DNA from: Aalborgiella sp031424795
GTDB taxonomy: Bacteria; Pseudomonadota; Gammaproteobacteria; Burkholderiales; Burkholderiaceae_C
NCBI GenBank assembly: GCA_031424795.1
Contig: JANPIC010000108.1
Location: forward strand, 1-8,456
DNA length: 8,456 nucleotides
Direction of reading: 5' to 3'
Numbering within the stretch: the first letter of the stretch is position 1; each line of letters opens with the position of its first letter. The notes under the pieces are model-generated. The model was given only the letters and a program-made list of their open reading frames with translations, did not search any database and had not been told where the DNA came from. Made by a program: the position numbers and the translations under genes. Positions 5,829-8,456 of this stretch are shown piece after piece.

Positions 5829-7697
5829 GTGCAAACAACAAAATCTTCTCTTGCAGCGCTTACCTTGAGCGCTATTGGTGTGGTTTACGGCGATATTGGA
5901 ACCAGCGTTCTCTATGCGATGAAAGAGGTTTTTGGCTCCGGCCATGTGCCTTTCACGCCAGACAATATCTACGGCATTTTGTCCATTTTCTTTTGGACGC
6001 TCACGGTCATCGTTTCCATCAAGTACGTGGTTTTGGTGTTGCGGGCCGACAACCACGGCGAAGGTGGCTTGGTGGCGATGCTGGCACTGGCGTCGCAAGC
6101 GGTCAAAGACCAGCCTAAGCTGCGCAGCGTCTTACTGATCGTTGGCATTTTTGGCACTTGCTTGTTTTATGGCGATGGTGTCATCACACCCGCTATTTCC
6201 GTGCTGGGCGCGATGGAAGGTTTGGAGGTTATTTCGCCCACTTTCAAGCAGTATGTCGTGCCGCTGACACTGGTGATTTTGCTTTGCCTATTTTTGGTGC
6301 AAAAAAAGGGCACTGCAGGCATCGGTAAGTTTTTTGGTCCCATCACTTTGGTCTGGTTTGCCGTGTTAGCCGTGCTGGGTGTGACACATATTGCGACCAA
6401 TCCCGCTATTCTTTGGGCCATCAGCCCGCATTACGCCCTCGGTTTCATGTGGGCTAACCCAGGCATCACCTTCATTATTTTGGGTGCGGTGGTCTTGTGT
6501 GTGACGGGAGCGGAGGCTTTGTATGCGGATTTGGGTCATTTCGGCAAAAAACCAATCCGTTTGGCTTGGTTCAGCGTGGTGATGCCGGCTTTGGTGCTGA
6601 ATTATTTTGGTCAAGGTGCGCTGTTGCTGAAAAATCCAGCAGCCGTTAAAAACCCGTTTTACATGATGGCGCCAGATTGGGCACTGATTCCTTTGCTGGT
6701 GCTAGCCACCTTGGCGGCGGTGATTGCCTCCCAAGCGCTCATAACAGGTGCTTTCAGTGTGACCAAACAAGTGATTCAGCTCGGTTATTTGCCGCGCTTG
6801 AATATCTTGCACACCAGCGTGCGCGAGGCAGGCCAAATCTATATTCCATTCGTGAACTGGGGCTTGTTCGTCGCCATCGTTTTGGCTGTGGTGATGTTTA
6901 AAACCTCAGGTAATTTGGCGGCTGCTTACGGTATTGCCGTGACAACAGACATGTTGATCACCACGATTTTGACGTTCTATGTGATTCGCTACGGCTGGAA
7001 ATACCCGCTGTGGCTGTGCCTTGTGGCAACGGGTTGGTTCTTTGTCGTCGATTTTGCGTTTTTTTCATCGAACTTGCTCAAATTGTTTGCGGGTGGTTGG
7101 TTCCCGTTGGCAATTGGCGGTGCCATATTTACCTTGATGATGACTTGGAAGCAGGGGCGTCACATGTTGGCAGAGAAGCAAAAAGTCGATGCTATCGATC
7201 TCAAAGACTTCTTGCAATCCGTTTTTGTAAATCCGCCAACACGTGTAGAAGGTACGGCTGTTTTCTTAACGGCTGACAAGGGCATCGTTCCAAACGCCTT
7301 GCTCCACAATTTGAAACACAATAAGGTGCTGCATGAGAGAAACCTTTTTGTCACTTGGCGCAGCCATGAGGTGCCATGGATTGGTTTGTCCAAACGTTTG
7401 GAGGTCGAATCTTTAGGTCACCACTGCTGGCAAGTCGTGCTCAACTACGGTTTTAAAAACGACCCAGATGTACCAGCGGCATTGGAGCAGATGAAAGGCC
7501 GTGGCTGCGAGCTAGAGCACATGACCACCAGTTATTTCTTGTCCCGCGACACCGTGGTACCCACCTTGGGTGAAGGCATGGCACCGTGGCGTGAAAAGCT
7601 GTTTGCTCAAATGCACCACAATGCCAGCGGCGCGGCTGATTTCTTGAACTTACCAACGAACTCCGTCGTTGAGTTGGGTTCGAAAATTGAGATTTAA
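5829..7697 (+). CDS. kup: Low-affinity potassium uptake protein Kup (KUP/HAK/KT family)
   Basis: Kup is an inner-membrane transporter that brings in potassium, probably with protons. The protein has 622 residues, full length for the family: about 12 hydrophobic segments in residues 10-440 and a C-terminal soluble domain. Signature stretches are AIGVVYGDIGTS (15-26), FYGDGVITPAIS (113-124), TGAEALYADLGHFG (226-239) and SQALITGAFSV (301-311). Asp22, Asp116, Glu229 and Asp408 fall where, from memory, acidic residues important in E. coli Kup lie (Asp23, Glu116, Glu229, Asp408). The end VVELGSKIEI is typical. The start is GTG 5829, the only start codon after an in-frame TGA at 5778-5780 that fits the family N-terminus; its ribosome site is weak. 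The family's usual TSPLY reads TSVLY here, which I recall in related betaproteobacterial Kup proteins. It separates gshA from gshB. Confidence 0.93.
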   Translation: MQTTKSSLAALTLSAIGVVYGDIGTSVLYAMKEVFGSGHVPFTPDNIYGILSIFFWTLTVIVSIKYVVLVLRADNHGEGGLVAMLALASQAVKDQPKLRSVLLIVGIFGTCLFYGDGVITPAISVLGAMEGLEVISPTFKQYVVPLTLVILLCLFLVQKKGTAGIGKFFGPITLVWFAVLAVLGVTHIATNPAILWAISPHYALGFMWANPGITFIILGAVVLCVTGAEALYADLGHFGKKPIRLAWFSVVMPALVLNYFGQGALLLKNPAAVKNPFYMMAPDWALIPLLVLATLAAVIASQALITGAFSVTKQVIQLGYLPRLNILHTSVREAGQIYIPFVNWGLFVAIVLAVVMFKTSGNLAAAYGIAVTTDMLITTILTFYVIRYGWKYPLWLCLVATGWFFVVDFAFFSSNLLKLFAGGWFPLAIGGAIFTLMMTWKQGRHMLAEKQKVDAIDLKDFLQSVFVNPPTRVEGTAVFLTADKGIVPNALLHNLKHNKVLHERNLFVTWRSHEVPWIGLSKRLEVESLGHHCWQVVLNYGFKNDPDVPAALEQMKGRGCELEHMTTSYFLSRDTVVPTLGEGMAPWREKLFAQMHHNASGAADFLNLPTNSVVELGSKIEI

Positions 7698-7713
7698 AAT
7701 CGAATTTTAAAAT
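7687..7713 (+). promoter_or_regulatory. Candidate promoter of gshB overlapping the kup end
   Basis: TTGAGA (7687-7692, five of six to TTGACA) and TAAAAT (7708-7713, five of six to TATAAT) are 15 bases apart, slightly short of the preferred 17. Transcription would start near 7720, before the gshB ATG at 7747. The -35 lies in the last kup codons. AT-rich DNA makes chance matches likely. Confidence 0.3.
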
Positions 7714-7718
7714 CGAAA
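7693..7718 (+). repeat. Tandem repeat of 13 bases at the kup stop
   Basis: TTTAAAATCGAAT (7693-7705) is followed directly by TTTAAAATCGAAA (7706-7718), 12 of 13 bases identical. The first unit includes the kup stop codon TAA (7695-7697); the second lies wholly in the gap before gshB and supplies the TAAAAT of the candidate gshB promoter. ATTTTAAAAT (7704-7713) is a 10-base palindrome at the junction. Confidence 0.7.
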
Positions 7719-7746
7719 CTCAAGCATGCCAGCGTATCATTCAGCC

Positions 7747-8456
7747 ATGCACATTCTTTTCATTGCCGACCCGCTAGATACGTTCAAAATCTACAAAGAC
7801 ACCACCTTCGCCATGATGCGCGAGGCGCAAAAGCGCGGGCATACGCTCAGCGTGTGTGAGCCTAAAGACATCATGTGGCAGCGCGGTGGGGTCGTCACGG
7901 CGTTTGTTCGCGACATCACGCTCACGGGTGACAAAGAGGTCTGGTACACCGCCAAACAGCAGCATCCTGACGAGCGTCCGCAGGCGTTGAGAGACTTTGA
8001 CGCCGTCGTCATGCGCAAAGACCCGCCCTTTGATTCCGAGTTTTTCTACGCCACCCATTTGCTGGAACAGGCCGAACGCGAAGGTGCCAAGGTCTTCAAC
8101 AAACCCCGTGCTTTGCGTGATCACCCTGAAAAACTGGCGATCATGGCGTTCCCGCAGTTCATCGGCCCCACGCTGGTGACACGCGATGCTGCCGATATCA
8201 AACGTTTCCACGCCGAACATCAGGACATCATCCTGAAGCCGCTGGACGGCATGGGCGGTATGGGTATTTTTCGCGTCAAAGCCGATGGTTTGAACCTGGG
8301 CGGTATCATTGAAACGCTGAACAAGGACGGCGCTGAAACGGTCATGGTGCAGAAGTTCCTGCCCGCTATTTCTGAAGGCGACAAGCGGATTTTGGTCATT
8401 GGTGGCAAACCGGTGCCTTTCAGCTTGGCGCGCATTCCGCAAGGCGGTGAGGTGCG
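7747..8456 (+). CDS. gshB: Glutathione synthase, 3' end outside window
   Basis: GshB is the cytoplasmic ATP-grasp enzyme that adds glycine to gamma-glutamylcysteine, completing glutathione. The first 236 residues are visible; compared with about 316 in E. coli GshB, roughly 80 are missing past the window edge, and no stop occurs. Motifs shared with E. coli GshB include VMRKDPPFDSEFFYATHLLE (88-107), NKPRALRDHPEKL (118-130), the ATP-binding IILKPLDGMGGMGIFRVK (161-178), LPAISEGDKRILVI (205-218) and FSLARIPQGGEV (225-236). ATG 7747 gives the typical MHILFIADPL; an in-frame ATG at 7726 would add seven unrelated residues, and neither has a strong ribosome site. It follows kup by 49 bases and may be read from kup or from its own promoter. 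Confidence 0.96.
   Translation, partial: MHILFIADPLDTFKIYKDTTFAMMREAQKRGHTLSVCEPKDIMWQRGGVVTAFVRDITLTGDKEVWYTAKQQHPDERPQALRDFDAVVMRKDPPFDSEFFYATHLLEQAEREGAKVFNKPRALRDHPEKLAIMAFPQFIGPTLVTRDAADIKRFHAEHQDIILKPLDGMGGMGIFRVKADGLNLGGIIETLNKDGAETVMVQKFLPAISEGDKRILVIGGKPVPFSLARIPQGGEV

Noticed and set aside
5777..6118. Plus-strand open frame of 113 codons overlapping the kup start in another frame
   Set aside because: Beyond the gap it is an out-of-frame reading of kup, rich in Arg, His and Trp. The kup frame itself is continuous, so no frameshift is needed.
7774..8442. Minus-strand open frame of 222 codons opposite gshB
   Set aside because: It lies fully antisense to clear gshB coding sequence, has no recognisable motif, and is explained by the codon bias of GC-rich DNA.

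Overview
The window looks like core chromosome of a betaproteobacterium, most likely Burkholderiales and probably Comamonadaceae (a Rhodoferax/Polaromonas-like organism). This rests on recognising protein sequences from memory (the GshA type, the Kup N-terminus, the ProA sequence, and an uncharacterised family next to proA), on the gene order, and on by-eye moderate to high GC. No database search was possible. All genes lie on the + strand, are tightly packed and appear intact, except the two cut by the window edges. There is no rRNA, tRNA, CRISPR array, insertion sequence or phage gene.

Layout. Positions 1-261 hold the 3' end of leuS. It is followed by lptE (302-811), holA (830-1921), proA (1918-3243) and an uncharacterised gene (3243-4340) that I recall as the DUF6352 family. 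Gaps are 40 and 18 bases, then come two stop/start overlaps (ATGA and TGATG), so leuS to the uncharacterised gene is probably one transcript. gshA (4360-5622) follows after 19 bases with its own good ribosome binding site. A 206-base non-coding gap (5623-5828) carries an inverted repeat and a consensus -35 box ahead of kup (5829-7697). gshB (7747 to the window end) follows after 49 bases and may have its own promoter at the end of kup.

Functions. The first block mixes tRNA charging (LeuS), outer-membrane LPS export (LptE), replication (HolA) and proline synthesis (ProA). leuS-lptE-holA is an old proteobacterial neighbourhood, also seen in E. coli. The second block is glutathione synthesis: GshA joins glutamate to cysteine and GshB adds glycine, with a Kup potassium uptake transporter between them. 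Potassium and glutathione are linked physiologically in bacteria (glutathione gates Kef potassium efflux in E. coli), so this arrangement is suggestive but not proof of a functional unit.

The window is mostly ordinary housekeeping DNA, and I see no convincing new defence, toxin or mobile system. The points worth a second look are small: in-frame A-rich GCTA/TAGC repeat motifs inside proA and at the holA end, a 50-base direct repeat within proA, a TGC-N3-GCA inverted repeat beside the kup promoter, a 13-base tandem repeat that may form a gshB promoter, and the uncharacterised gene between proA and gshA.
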